Shown here piece by piece: positions 33,775-43,662 of a stretch of 64,000 nt of DNA. The notes under the pieces are model-generated. The model made no database searches. It was given only the letters and a program-made list of their open reading frames with translations, and was not told the origin of the DNA. The stretch comes from Mycobacterium sp. shizuoka-1 (GTDB taxonomy: Bacteria > Actinomycetota > Actinomycetes > Mycobacteriales > Mycobacteriaceae): the NCBI RefSeq assembly GCF_002723835.1, contig NZ_BEWG01000068.1, positions 1 through 64,000 on the forward strand. The letters run 5' to 3'. Position 1 is the first letter of the stretch. The number at the start of each line of letters is the position of its first letter. The position numbers and the translations under genes were made by a program.

Positions 33775-34463
33775 GGCAAAAAGGCTATAGCTGTAACTCA
33801 GCTGCAAGCAAGACCACCCAAAGCGGGCTCCACCAGTATGAACAGGCGCCACGCAGCGCCGGACGCTGATCACGAGTGACTTGACCACCAGGTGTACAGC
33901 TCCGCGAGCGCGCGATCAGTCGGCGCTCCGCGCGCCACTACCAGCAGCGAGCGCGCTGTGTCAGTCCATGCCACCGTTGAGGCCTGGGCGTCGAGACCGC
34001 AGACCAAGGTGCCGACCGGTTGGCCGGCACCACTGCGACGCCACGGCCCCGGCGTTCACTCACCCATTCGACAATTGTCGAATGGGCGAAGGCGCATTGC
34101 GAAAACCGGGGGTGATCCCGCTGCTCACCACACCCGATAGTCGTGGGGTGGACCGGCCTCAAGTTCCACACCTCGGTCGACGGGCATGGTTGCCCACCTT
34201 CGGTGGTCGTCACTGGCGGGAAACGAACAACCAGGCAATGCTCGCCAAGGTACTCAGCGGGATCGTCGTGCGGCGTCACCGCAGTCACACGTGGGGGCGG
34301 CAGCGCCCGGGGCCTCCACCGACGCTCGACGAAATCCGCCACAAGCAAATTGATCTCGCCGAACGATCCTTCGCGCTACTGTCGCCTACCAGGGGTGATG
34401 GGACCACCTTCCCGCCGGCTGCAACACAACGACGACGCGCGAATCCGCACTGTATGCCGAATC
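33775..34463. other. Gene-free region containing a 24-bp palindrome
   Basis: No convincing protein in any frame. A perfect 24-bp palindrome (34064-34087, half-site 'cccattcgacaa') is the only clear structure. The interval joins the EspC-like gene to an IS3 remnant and probably contains decayed mobile DNA. Confidence 0.55.
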
Positions 34464-34660
34464 AGAGTGATTTGGTCCCCCACCCGGCCTGCGGGTCACG
34501 ATTGCTGATGGTTGCGGTCAGCGCGTTGATGGTCAGTGCGGGAGTCTGGTTGGAGTCGTCGACGAACCGAAGAACCATCGGCATAATGTATCCAGGACCA
34601 CCGCGCAGTGCACCTTGCCATTATAGGTTCCGCGGATGGTAATGTCGTTGATTTACAACC
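34464..34660 (-). pseudogene. IS3-family transposase remnant
   Basis: A minus-strand frame gives 'INDITIRGTYNGKVHCAVVL' followed by DT, matching the first catalytic-Asp block of IS3 OrfB. After a frameshift come 'NQTPALTINALTATISNR' and 'AGWGTK' before a stop. Only ~65 codons survive and neither end of the element is recognisable. Confidence 0.55.
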
Positions 34661-34723
34661 GCTTTGGCACATCTCCTCGCACGGCTCGCGTCATATATTC
34701 AACGAGTTCCCCGACGCGGCACA

Positions 34724-35320
34724 CTAGCGCACCAGACGTTCGGCGATGTCGGCGTACACCGCACCGAGTTTGTGCGGGGAGCTATGCTGCCGCGACGGGA
34801 ACCAGCGGCAGACATCGACGCATAGCGACGAGATCGCAACCACGACATCGTCGCCACACTGTGCATGGAACTCGCCGGCGTCGATCCCGTCGGTGATGAT
34901 GGCGCCGACATACGCCATGGTTTGGCGCCGCAGCGCGGCGATGGACCGGTAGTGCGACGGGGTCAGCCCGTGCAGTTCGTGGTGCACGACGCGCGCCTTC
35001 TTGCGGTTCTCCGCATGCCAGATTGTGAAGGTCGCTACCACCGCCTTGAGCCGTTCGGTGTGGTTACCGGACGCGGCCCTGGCCTGCGCATCGGCGCCCT
35101 TGATGGCCTGAAGCAAACTGCTGTGGCCGTCGAGGGCGATCGCGTAGAGCAGTTCTTCCTTCGACGCGTAGTGGGGGTAGATCGCAGTGGCGCTCATGTT
35201 GAGCCGTTTAGTGATCTCCCGCGTCGAGCTGCCGCCGTATCCGGACTCGGCAAAGACCTCGATCGCCGCACACAGGATCCGCTCCGCGGCGGCGGACGAG
35301 GCGAGCCGGTCGGTGGTCAT
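34724..35320 (-). CDS. TetR-family regulator divergent from fadE
   Basis: 198 residues. The HTH reads 'RILCAAIEVFAESGYGGSST', then 'REITKRLNMSATAIYPHYAS' and 'KEELLYAIALDG'. The C-terminal domain ('KKARVVHHELHGLTPSHYRS') is similar to mycobacterial TetR proteins that repress lipid or sterol catabolism. It is divergent from the large FadE with two operator-like dyads between, so it probably represses fadE and itself, with an acyl-CoA as likely inducer (inference). Confidence 0.9.
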   Translation of the reverse strand: MTTDRLASSAAAERILCAAIEVFAESGYGGSSTREITKRLNMSATAIYPHYASKEELLYAIALDGHSSLLQAIKGADAQARAASGNHTERLKAVVATFTIWHAENRKKARVVHHELHGLTPSHYRSIAALRRQTMAYVGAIITDGIDAGEFHAQCGDDVVVAISSLCVDVCRWFPSRQHSSPHKLGAVYADIAERLVR

Positions 35321-35372
35321 GGCGTGTGAAACTGTACCTCGTTCGTTGACAAGCCCGGCACATCATGCGACA

Positions 35373-35407
35373 TTAACGCACGCTAAGAATATTAGCGCTC
35401 GCTAATG
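35373..35407. promoter_or_regulatory. Two operator-like dyads between tetR and fadE
   Basis: 'attagcg-ct-cgctaat' (35392-35407) is a near-perfect 16-bp palindrome. A second, weaker copy 'attaacg-ca-cgctaag' lies at 35373-35388, offset by 19 bp, about two helical turns. Both are in the 113-bp divergent promoter region, which suits cooperative TetR binding. Confidence 0.7.
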
Positions 35408-35433
35408 TTTTCGTTTCGCGAAAGGGTTCCCCG

Positions 35434-37209
35434 ATGGCCGACTTCATCTCCCGGCGTGACGTCGACTTCCTGCTGCATGAGTGGCTCAACGTCGAAGAGC
35501 TGACCGAGCGCAGCCGCTACGCCGAGCATTCGCGCGACACGTTCGACGCGGTCTTGGACCTGTCCGCCGACATCGCCACCAAACGCTTTGCCCCGCACCG
35601 CAAGAAGGGCGATCAGGTCGAGCCCACCGTCGGCCCTGACGGCAAGGTCGTGCTCATCGACGAGATCAAGGATGCCCTGGACACCTTCGCTGAGTCCGGG
35701 CTGCTGGCCGGGTCGTTCGACGAGGCCGTCGGCGGTATGCAGCTGCCCGCGGTGGTCTCCGAGGCGGCCATGACGTTCTTCCGCGCCGCCAATCCCGCCA
35801 CCACCTCCTACCTGTTCTTGACCATCGGCAACGCGAACCTGCTGGTCGAATACGGCACCCCCGAGCAGATCGACGCGTGGGTGCGCCCCATGCTCGAAGG
35901 AAAATTCTTCGGGACCATGTGCCTGTCCGAACCCGAGGCGGGGTCGTCGCTGGCCGATATCACCACCAAGGCCGTGCCCGCCCGGGACGGCACCTACCGG
36001 ATCGCCGGCACCAAGATGTGGATCACCGGCGGCGACCACGAGCTTACCGAGAACATCGTGCACTTGGTGCTGGCCAAGGCTCCCGGCGGCGGCCCCGGCG
36101 TCAAGGGCATCTCGCTGTTCGTTGTCCCCAAGTACCTCGCCGACGGCACCCGCAACGACGTCGCACTGGTGGGCCTCAACCACAAGATGGGCAACCACGC
36201 CACCACCAACGCCCTGCTGAACTTCGGCGACGGCACGCACCAGCCCTCCGGCGAGGGCGGCGCCGTCGGCTACCTGGTCGGCGAGGAGCACAAGGGCCTA
36301 GCCTATATGTTCCACATGATGAACGAGGCGCGGGTGGCCGTCGGGCTGCAGGCCACCGCCACCGGATACGCCGGGTACCTGGCCTCGGTCGAGTACGCCA
36401 AGTCCCGCACCCAGGGCCGCCCGGTGAACGCCAAGGACCCGTCGTTGCCGCAGGTGGCCATCATCGAACACGCCGACGTGAAGCGAATGCTGCTGGCGCA
36501 GAAGGCCTATGTCGAAGGTGCGTTGGCGCTGGGCCTGTACTGCACCCGCCTGGTCGACGAGCAGCGTTCGGGCACCGAACCCGACGGCGCCCGCGCCCAC
36601 CTGCTGCTGGAGGTGCTGACGCCGATCGCCAAGAGCTGGCCGTCGCAGTGGTGCCTGGAGGCCAACAGCCTGGCCATCCAGGTGCACGGCGGCTACGGCT
36701 ACACCAAGGAGTTCGACGTCGAGCAGGCCTACCGAGACAACCGTCTCAACGCCATCCACGAAGGCGCACACGGCATCCACGGCCTGGACCTGCTGGGCCG
36801 CAAGGTGGTTATGCACGACGGCGCCGGGCTGACACTGCTGGCCGAGCGGATCACCGCGACCATCGACAAGGCCGAAACGCACGTCGGCACAAAGCAGCAT
36901 GCCGATGCCCTGCGCGGTGCGCTTACCCGGCTGGTCGACATCACCGGCACACTGTGGGCTGCCGGTGATATCTCTGTGACACTGGCGAATTCGACGCTGT
37001 ACCTGGAAGCGGCCGGCCATGTGGTGATGGCGTGGATCTGGCTGGAGCAGTTGCTGGCCGCCGCGGACGGCGACGGCGACTTCTACGACGGCAAGCGTGC
37101 CGCGGGCAGATTCTTCTTCACCTATGAACTGCCCAAGGTCGGCCCACTGTTCGATCTGCTAGCCAGCCTAGATACCTCAACGGTGGATGCCGTACCAAGC
37201 TGGTTCTGA
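35434..37209 (+). CDS. Large acyl-CoA dehydrogenase (FadE)
   Basis: 591 residues, the long form of acyl-CoA dehydrogenase with an extra C-terminal domain, as in mycobacterial FadE5. It oxidises acyl-CoA to 2-enoyl-CoA with FAD. Motifs are 'FGTMCLSEPEAGSSLADITT', 'YRIAGTKMWITGGDHELTEN', 'MMNEARVAVGLQATATGYAG' and 'AIQVHGGYGYTKEFDVEQAY', and the C-terminal 'AIHEGAHGIHGLDLLGRKVV' supplies the catalytic Glu. Start ATG 35434, after 'gaaagg'. It would begin beta-oxidation of the fatty acids produced by the alkane genes to its right. Controlled by the divergent TetR. Confidence 0.93.
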   Translation: MADFISRRDVDFLLHEWLNVEELTERSRYAEHSRDTFDAVLDLSADIATKRFAPHRKKGDQVEPTVGPDGKVVLIDEIKDALDTFAESGLLAGSFDEAVGGMQLPAVVSEAAMTFFRAANPATTSYLFLTIGNANLLVEYGTPEQIDAWVRPMLEGKFFGTMCLSEPEAGSSLADITTKAVPARDGTYRIAGTKMWITGGDHELTENIVHLVLAKAPGGGPGVKGISLFVVPKYLADGTRNDVALVGLNHKMGNHATTNALLNFGDGTHQPSGEGGAVGYLVGEEHKGLAYMFHMMNEARVAVGLQATATGYAGYLASVEYAKSRTQGRPVNAKDPSLPQVAIIEHADVKRMLLAQKAYVEGALALGLYCTRLVDEQRSGTEPDGARAHLLLEVLTPIAKSWPSQWCLEANSLAIQVHGGYGYTKEFDVEQAYRDNRLNAIHEGAHGIHGLDLLGRKVVMHDGAGLTLLAERITATIDKAETHVGTKQHADALRGALTRLVDITGTLWAAGDISVTLANSTLYLEAAGHVVMAWIWLEQLLAAADGDGDFYDGKRAAGRFFFTYELPKVGPLFDLLASLDTSTVDAVPSWF

Positions 37210-37214
37210 TACCG

Positions 37215-38110
37215 CTACCCTGAAACCAGGGTCAGAGTGAGCTCGGATACCTCAATGAGGATGGCCGAAGTTCCGTGGAACTTCGGTGGCGGCCCGGTGA
37301 ACATCAGGCTGCGTTCACCCGATCGGCATTGTGCATGACGGAGTACGACAGGTTCGGCGGTGGCTCGATTGAGTGCTGCGCGAAGTGCGCAAAGGTGCAG
37401 GTGGCCGTTGACCGGCGGAACTGCTTGCAGGCCTTGATCACCCCAGCGGCGCACCAGCGCAGCGCGCATCTGCCCGTCGCGCCAGCGTTTGACGTTGCCG
37501 GCATGCTCTCGGCAGATCGAGATCATCGACTCGATGCTGTTGGTCGAGTGCAGCGTGCGGGCCAGGCCGGGCGGCACGCCCAGCCGGAGCACAATCGGCG
37601 TCCCGTCGAGCCCCTCACGCACACTGGCCGCCGCACCGGATGGGTGCGCTCGAGTTCTTTGGCCAGAGCCAGCAGCACCGTCCCGCCAGCGCCGACTCCA
37701 CGTGGTAGGCGTCGGTCATCTTGCGGCCTCGACTCGGCCAGCCCGGCCAGAATGTTCTCCATCGCCATCCTGTCCAGCATCTCGGTCGAGCTGAACAGCT
37801 CATAGGGGGCGATCGCCACCTCCCGAACCCATCGGCGGCCCGCACCCGCGAACGGGACACCGGCACCCAACGACCGCCCAATGTCACCGAGGCGCGTTCC
37901 TGGCCGTGCCGCACCGCCCGGCGGGCCGCATCGTGGCGCCCGTCGGGCCGGCCAGCCGAGCACGTCGGCTTCCATCAGCTCCCACATGACCTGCAGTGTC
38001 CGGCATCCACCGCCATCGCAGCCGACCTTCCTGCACTTTCTCGGCGATCTCTGCCATCGCCACACTGATGGTCGGGTACGCGGCGACGGTCGCATCCACA
38101 GACGCCAACG
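37215..38110 (-). pseudogene. Decayed IS256-family transposase
   Basis: Fragments in several frames: 'LMEADVLGWPARRAP', 'EVAIAPYELFSSTEMLDRMA' with 'MENILAGLAESR', then after a ~200-residue deletion 'LLALAKELERTHPVR', 'EGLDGTPIVLRLGVPPGLAR' and 'TLHSTNSIESMISICREHAG', followed by 'NVKRWRDGQM'. It belongs to a different IS256 subgroup from the other two copies in the window. Ends were not identified. It separates fadE from the rest of the island. Confidence 0.7.
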
Positions 38111-38273
38111 ATCAGGCGATGTTGACGGCGCGTCGCTGTCGCTGACGCGGTGATCGCCGTGCGTGGCTGTGTCAGCGGCTTAGCTGCGATGGATGCTGCG
38201 CAATTGCCAGATCATCGTAGTCATCCTGCAAAGGGGGACGAAAATGGTCGCGCATCAACGCTGCAGTTAGCAG

Positions 38274-39905
38274 TCACCGCACCGTGGTGATGCTGAGCTT
38301 GCCGTCCGCATGGTAGGCGCGCAGCAGCTTCTTGTCGAACTTCCCTACACTGGTGCGGGGAACCTGCTCGATGAACGTCCACTGTTCGGGAAGCCACCAT
38401 CGTGGAACCTGTTGGGCCAGCCAGGATTTGATCTCTTGGGGCGCAATGTGGAGTCCATCCTGCAGCACGACCGCAGCGAGGGGGCGTTCCTGCCATTTTG
38501 GGTCGGGCACGCCGATTACCGCCGCCTCGAACACGGCTGGGTGCCCGGTCAGGATGTTCTCTAGTTGCACCGATGAAATCCATTCGCCGCCGGATTTGAT
38601 GACATCCTTGGCACGGTCGGTCAAAGTCAGAAAGCCGTCGGCGTCGATGCGCCCGACATCCCCAGTGCGCAACCAGCCGTCGTGGAATTTGTCGTCGTCG
38701 GCACCCTGGTAGTACGCGCCTGTTACCCAGGGCCCGCGGACTTCCAGTTCCCCCACCGCTTGACCGTCGTGCGGCAGCACTGAACCGTCATCGGCGACGA
38801 GACGCATCTGGACTCCGCACACGGGGCGGCCTTGGGTCGTTCGCATCTCCTGTGCCCGCTCGGGCGGTGCCGTTGCCGACGGGCGTGCGATGGCGGCCAG
38901 CGGCGAGGTTTCGGTCATTCCCCAGGCCTGCAACACCGTGACGCCCAGGCGCTCCTCGAATGCCTCTATCAAGGCGCGCGGCACCGCGGATCCGCCACAG
39001 ACCACCAGCCGCAGCGATGAGAAGTCGCAGGTGCCGACGCGTCCCGTGTGGGAGAGGACGTCATTCCAGATTGTCGGTACGGCGCCCGCTATGGTCGGGC
39101 GCTGTTCGTGCACCATCCGGCTGATCGCCTCGGCCTGCAGGAATCGGTCGGGCATCAGCAGGTCGGCCCCTGCCATCAGCGCTGCGTAGGGCAGCCCCCA
39201 TGCGTTGGCGTGAAACATCGGCACGATCGGCAAGACGCGATCGCCCTCGCCGATGCCCAGCCCGTTCGTGGTGCATGCGGCCATCGAATGCAGGTATAAG
39301 GATCGGTGGCTGTACACCACCCCTTTGGGGTCGCCGGTAGTGCCGCTGGTGTAACACATTGCCGCTGCGGAGGTTTCTTCGACTGCAGGCCAAGGGAACT
39401 CGTCACCCTCAGCGGCGAGCAGCTCGTCGTAATGGGCTACTTCGGGGCCGTTGCCCCGCAGCAGCTCGACAGCATCGCCGCCGCCAGTGACCACCACCGC
39501 CCGCACCGAGGGCGCATCCGCCAACAGCGGGGCCAGCAGTGGCGTCAGGGACGCGTCGACGATGATGACCGTGTCTTCGGCGTGGTTGACCACGTAGCGG
39601 ATTTGATCGGCCGAGAGTCGGATATTGATCGTGTGCAGGACAGCACCCATGGCGGGTACCGCGCAATAGGCCTCCAGGTGTTCCTGGTTGTTCCACTGGA
39701 ACGTGGCGACGCGGTCGTCGCCGGTCACACCGAGACGTCGCAGCGCCAAGGCCAGTTGGGCCGACCGCTGGCCGATCTGCCGGTAGCTTGCAGCGCGAAG
39801 GCCCTGTTCGGTGGCGCTGATCACCTGCTTGGCGCCGTGTACGCCGCTAGCATGCGCCAGGATCGAGGCGACCGACAGCGGAGCGGCCTGCATGGTCGAG
39901 TGCAT
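38274..39905 (-). CDS. Fatty-acyl-CoA ligase (FadD-type)
   Basis: About 543 residues (start MHSTMQAAPLSV at 39905; 39926 would add 7 residues). The AMP-forming ligase motifs are complete: 'CYTSGTTGDPKGVVYSHRS', 'QAWGMTETSPLAAIARPSAT', 'GWLRTGDVGRIDADGFLTLT', 'RAKDVIKSGGEWISSVQLEN' and 'RTSVGKFDKKLLRAYH'. It activates the fatty acid produced by the upstream aldehyde dehydrogenase. It is only moderately similar to the FadD in the Tn3 transposon, so the two were probably acquired independently. Followed upstream by the SCP2 gene, same orientation, 34 bp apart. Confidence 0.93.
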   Translation of the reverse strand: MHSTMQAAPLSVASILAHASGVHGAKQVISATEQGLRAASYRQIGQRSAQLALALRRLGVTGDDRVATFQWNNQEHLEAYCAVPAMGAVLHTINIRLSADQIRYVVNHAEDTVIIVDASLTPLLAPLLADAPSVRAVVVTGGGDAVELLRGNGPEVAHYDELLAAEGDEFPWPAVEETSAAAMCYTSGTTGDPKGVVYSHRSLYLHSMAACTTNGLGIGEGDRVLPIVPMFHANAWGLPYAALMAGADLLMPDRFLQAEAISRMVHEQRPTIAGAVPTIWNDVLSHTGRVGTCDFSSLRLVVCGGSAVPRALIEAFEERLGVTVLQAWGMTETSPLAAIARPSATAPPERAQEMRTTQGRPVCGVQMRLVADDGSVLPHDGQAVGELEVRGPWVTGAYYQGADDDKFHDGWLRTGDVGRIDADGFLTLTDRAKDVIKSGGEWISSVQLENILTGHPAVFEAAVIGVPDPKWQERPLAAVVLQDGLHIAPQEIKSWLAQQVPRWWLPEQWTFIEQVPRTSVGKFDKKLLRAYHADGKLSITTVR

Positions 39906-39939
39906 CAGCGATTCCGCCCGCCACAAGCGATGTCGACCT

Positions 39940-40344
39940 TCACAGTTCGAGGTCGCTGCGGCCGTCGGCGGCCAGCATCGCGGTGTAGGTGGGAAAGAGC
40001 AGTTTGGCGGTGGGGACGAGCTTGATGACTTTCTGCACCGGGCCCTTGGCGCGGACCTGACCCTTGGCCATGGCCAGCGACAGGTTCACTTTGCCCTGCC
40101 AGAATCGGTTACCGGTGTCTGCCGACATGAACAACTCGACATCGGGTGTGATGTCGGTGGCGCCGGCGAGCACTGTTGCGTTGGGAAGGTCCACCGTCAC
40201 AATCGCCTCGGGATCGGTGTAGTTGATTTGCAGCACAACACCCGAGGCGGACAGCTTGGGCCCGATGTCGGGATCTGCTAGGCCCTTCTCGAACACCCCG
40301 CCGATGTATTTGTGCACCTCTGCCTCGTCAGTGAAAACGCCCAT
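39940..40344 (-). CDS. SCP2 sterol/lipid-binding protein
   Basis: 134 residues forming one SCP2 domain: 'ASGVVLQINYTDPEAIVTVD' and 'SADTGNRFWQGKVNLSLAMA', then 'KGQVRAKGPVQKVIKLVP'. Stand-alone SCP2 proteins bind fatty acyl chains or sterols in a hydrophobic tunnel. Between the aldehyde dehydrogenase and FadD, it may carry the long-chain intermediate (inference). No signal peptide. Confidence 0.85.
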   Translation of the reverse strand: MGVFTDEAEVHKYIGGVFEKGLADPDIGPKLSASGVVLQINYTDPEAIVTVDLPNATVLAGATDITPDVELFMSADTGNRFWQGKVNLSLAMAKGQVRAKGPVQKVIKLVPTAKLLFPTYTAMLAADGRSDLEL

Positions 40345-40392
40345 GGCGGTGATCCTTTCGTGTCGTTGATCGCCAAAGCTGGAAGATCCGGG

Positions 40393-41892
40393 CTAGTCCA
40401 AGCCGATCCACACGGACTTGGTTTGGGTAAAGCCGAGCAGGGACTCCTCGCCAAGATCGCGCCCGTATCCGGACGCCTTGTAGCCACCGAACGGTGCCGC
40501 GGGGTCCAACACGTTGTACAAGTTGACCCACACAGTGCCAGCCTGAAGCTCCCTGGCCACTCGGTGCGCGCGTTTGAGGTCGTCGGTCCACACCCCCGCT
40601 GCCAGTCCGTACGCGCTGGCATTGGCCCGGCGCACCGCCTCGGCTTCGTCGTCGAAGGTCAACACCGACAGCACCGGCCCGAAGATCTCCTCGGTGGCGA
40701 TCGTCATGGCGTCGTCGACGTCGGTGAAGATGGCCGGCGTCAAGAAGTGGCCGTGACTCAGTGCGCCGCCGGGTCGCTGGCCGCCGCAGAGCAGGGTGGC
40801 GCCTTCCTGGGTGCCGGCGCGCAGGAAACCTTCAACGCGGTCGCGCTGGGTGGCTGAGACCAGGGGCCCCATCTCGGTGCTGTCATCGAGGCCGTGACCG
40901 AGCTCGATCGCCCGGGCCGCGGTCTCCAGCTCGGCGAGCAGTTCGTCACGCACGTCGCGGTGAACGAACAGGCGCGACCCTGCACAACACACCTGCCCTT
41001 GGTTGAGGAAGATGGCGGCCAGTGCCCCCTGGGCCGCGGCTTTGAGGTCGGCATCCGGGAAGACAATGTTGGCTGATTTGCCACCCAGTTCCAGGGTGAG
41101 TTTCTTGATGCTGGGTGCGCTGGCGGTGATTATCCGGCGACCGGTTTCCGTCGAGCCGGTGAACGACACTTTGGCCACCCGGGGGTCTTCGATGAGGGCC
41201 TGACCGGCGGAAGAACCGAGCCCGGTGACCATGTTGAGCACACCCGGAGGTAGTCCTGCCTCGAGAGCGATCTCGATCAGCCGCAATGCGGTCAGCGAGG
41301 TGTGCTCTGACGGCTTGAGCACGACCGTGTTGCCGGCGGCCAGGGCGGGCGCCACCTTCCACGACGCGATCAGCAGCGGAAAGTTCCACGGCACGATCGC
41401 GCCGATGACGCCCAGCGGTTCCCGTTGCGTATACACCAGTGCCTCGCCCACCGGCGGTGAGACGGGCAGGGTCTGGCCGCCAAGTTTGGTTGTCCAGCCA
41501 CCGAAGTAGCGCCAGATTTGACTGACCAAGCCGATATCGATGTACAACGATTCCGTCAGCGGTTTGCCGTTGTCGAGCGTCTCGAGAGTGGCGAGTTCCT
41601 CGGCATGCGCCTCGATCGCGTCGGCGACGTCGAGCAGTATCCGGCCGCGGGCGGCCGGGCTCAGGCGACGCCAGTGTTCAAATGCCTCGCTCGCCGCGTC
41701 GACCGCCCGCGCCACGTCGATCGGACCACCCGCTGCGATGGTGGCCAATACGGCGCCGGTCGCCGGATCGGTGGTCACAGCCTCGGCTCCGTCGGCGGCC
41801 CCAAGCTTGTCAGCCCCGATGACGATGCTCGCCGACGCACCACGCAAAAACGTTTGCAGCGTCTCAGGTATGTCGATTGATAGCGTGGTCAT
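40393..41892 (-). CDS. Aldehyde dehydrogenase
   Basis: 499-residue NAD(P)-dependent aldehyde dehydrogenase, expected here to oxidise fatty aldehydes to acids. 'GAIVPWNFPLLIASWKVAPA', the cofactor loop 'FTGSTETGRRIITASAP', the Glu block 'TLELGGKSANIVFPD' and the catalytic Cys in 'NQGQVCCAGSRLFVHRD' are all intact. 'EEIFGPVLSVLTFDDEAEAV' and 'PFGGYKASGYGRDLG' complete the set. ATG at 41892 (MTTLSIDIPE) with 'aaggaattg' upstream. It lies downstream of the alcohol dehydrogenase in the same direction. Confidence 0.93.
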   Translation of the reverse strand: MTTLSIDIPETLQTFLRGASASIVIGADKLGAADGAEAVTTDPATGAVLATIAAGGPIDVARAVDAASEAFEHWRRLSPAARGRILLDVADAIEAHAEELATLETLDNGKPLTESLYIDIGLVSQIWRYFGGWTTKLGGQTLPVSPPVGEALVYTQREPLGVIGAIVPWNFPLLIASWKVAPALAAGNTVVLKPSEHTSLTALRLIEIALEAGLPPGVLNMVTGLGSSAGQALIEDPRVAKVSFTGSTETGRRIITASAPSIKKLTLELGGKSANIVFPDADLKAAAQGALAAIFLNQGQVCCAGSRLFVHRDVRDELLAELETAARAIELGHGLDDSTEMGPLVSATQRDRVEGFLRAGTQEGATLLCGGQRPGGALSHGHFLTPAIFTDVDDAMTIATEEIFGPVLSVLTFDDEAEAVRRANASAYGLAAGVWTDDLKRAHRVARELQAGTVWVNLYNVLDPAAPFGGYKASGYGRDLGEESLLGFTQTKSVWIGLD

Positions 41893-42209
41893 CACAATTC
41901 CTTTGTTTGTCTGCATGTTTGTTGAACAGCGCGGCAAGCCCGCCGCGCTCTAGGTGGGCGCTCTGTGCAGTGTCCGGTGATGACTCACCGGACTCGGGTC
42001 TAACATGGTCACGGCCGGGATTGTCCGACTACGTTCCGTTCACCGGCAAAAGACGTCGATACGGCAGGTCTTGGTCACCGACTCTTCGCCAGCGGTGTCC
42101 ATGTGGTGCGCATGAGTCTCCTGGAGCCGCTACGTTTCCCGGGCTCAGCGCGCGAACCATGCCCGAATCCTGGTCTCGCGAACGGCTAGGTGACCGTCCG
42201 AAGGCCCAC
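41893..42209. other. Intergenic region between aldehyde and alcohol dehydrogenases
   Basis: 317 bp with no convincing gene. Its length suggests that the aldehyde dehydrogenase has its own promoter rather than relying only on read-through from the alcohol dehydrogenase. No clear palindrome was seen. Confidence 0.4.
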
Positions 42210-43316
42210 TCAATAGCGGATGACGCCGCGGATATTTCTGCCCGACCGCATGTCCTCATAACCCTGATTGATGTCCTCCAGGTCGTACTCGGTGGTAATG
42301 AGTTCGTCGAGCTTCAATTGGCCGAGAGCGTAGAGCTCCAGCAACCGCGGAATATCGTGCTGGCCGTTGGATGAGCCGAATAGCGATCCACGGATCTGCT
42401 TTTCATATAAAGTCAGCTCGAGAAGGTTTGTCGTGATAGTGGTTTCCTCCGGGTGTCCGATCGCGGTGACCACGACGCGACCCCGCTTACCGATGAGACT
42501 CAGTTCTGGACCCACCTCGGCGCCCTCAGCGACACCGGTGGTGACGATGCAGACATCGGCAAGCCTGCCGCGGGTCAAGTCGCTGATCGCGTTCCACGCC
42601 TCATCGATCGATGAGGCGGTATGCGTGGCACCGAACTCATAAGACTTGGTGCGCTTGAACTCAACTGGGTCCACCACCATGATCATGCGGGCACCGGCGA
42701 TGCGCGCTCCCTGGACCGCGTTCATGCCGATGCCGCCCGCCCCGATGACCACGACCGCGTCTCCCGCCCGCACCTCACCGGTACGCACTGCACTCCCGAA
42801 ACCGGTGGTCACCCCGCACCCCACCAATGCAGCGGTATGCAGGGGAATATCGTCATCGATCTTGACCACCGACGCGGCAGGAACGACGGTGTACTCCGAA
42901 AACGTTCCGAGCAAACACATTTGACCGACGTCTTCGCCCCGCGCGTGAAAACGGTAGGTTCCGTCGAGTTGCGGTCCCAGCATCACCGCGGCGCCGGAGT
43001 CGCAGAGGTTCCCGATGCCGCGGGCACAGTAGGAGCATCGCCCGCAAGCGGGCAAGAACATCATCACGACGTGATCGCCCTCGGCGATATCGGCGACATT
43101 GGGTCCCACCGCTTCGACAACGCCAGCGCCCTCATGCCCGCCCACCAGTGGGTATGGAAAGGGAAGGTCGCCAGTAACGAGGTGTTCGTCGGAATGGCAT
43201 AGACCGCTGGCGGCCAACTTGACGAGCACCTCGCCCTCACCGGGCGGATCCAAGTCGATCTGCTCCACCTGCCACTTCTCGTTCTGGCCCCACAGAACCG
43301 CAGCCTTCGTCTTCAC
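42210..43316 (-). CDS. Zinc alcohol dehydrogenase (NDMA-dependent type)
   Basis: 368 residues. Catalytic-zinc ligands are in 'ASGLCHSDEHLVTGDLPFPY' and 'VGGHEGAGVVEAVGPNV'. The structural zinc loop is 'CGRCSYCARGIGNLCDSG' (four Cys) and the nucleotide loop 'VVVIGAGGIGMNAVQGARIA'. The 'GLCHSDEHLVTGD' stretch is typical of the NDMA-dependent mycothiol-bacteria branch with tightly bound nicotinamide. Expected to oxidise the 1-alkanol from CYP153. GTG start at 43316 (VKTKAAVLWG) after an 'aggaag' site; the 20 residues upstream are not typical. Confidence 0.92.
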   Translation of the reverse strand: MKTKAAVLWGQNEKWQVEQIDLDPPGEGEVLVKLAASGLCHSDEHLVTGDLPFPYPLVGGHEGAGVVEAVGPNVADIAEGDHVVMMFLPACGRCSYCARGIGNLCDSGAAVMLGPQLDGTYRFHARGEDVGQMCLLGTFSEYTVVPAASVVKIDDDIPLHTAALVGCGVTTGFGSAVRTGEVRAGDAVVVIGAGGIGMNAVQGARIAGARMIMVVDPVEFKRTKSYEFGATHTASSIDEAWNAISDLTRGRLADVCIVTTGVAEGAEVGPELSLIGKRGRVVVTAIGHPEETTITTNLLELTLYEKQIRGSLFGSSNGQHDIPRLLELYALGQLKLDELITTEYDLEDINQGYEDMRSGRNIRGVIRY

Positions 43317-43662
43317 TATTGATTCTTCCTCACATGTTGAATGTTGTGTGCCCATCGTCACAACGACGTGGCGCACATACCAGTGCCACCCGTGCCATCA
43401 GTGGCCCACGAGTGCCACGCAGATCGAGCACGCCTCGCGCAGCCTTGCACGGCGCCGCCGCGCGGGGGACGCCGGGCCGAGCAGGCAGGGGAGAGGGTCC
43501 CCGCCGCCCGGGGGAGTGCTGCGCGACTGGCAGGCAGGTGTCACAGATACGGAAGACTCTCGCCGATCCCGCTGGCCTTGAGCCGCAGCAATGGCGGCGT
43601 CACGCTATCTGGCTCTCAGAGTCGGCTGCGTGCGACCAGATTCGCGTCGCTCACTAACGCAG
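43317..43662. other. Intergenic region upstream of alcohol dehydrogenase
   Basis: 346 bp between the response regulator stop and the alcohol dehydrogenase start, both on the minus strand. No gene recognised. It should contain the alcohol dehydrogenase promoter and possibly a response-regulator site; no strong dyad was found. Confidence 0.4.

Noticed and set aside
35877..36968. 363-codon frame within fadE
   Set aside because: Shifted-frame shadow of fadE with Arg/Gly/Pro-rich composition.
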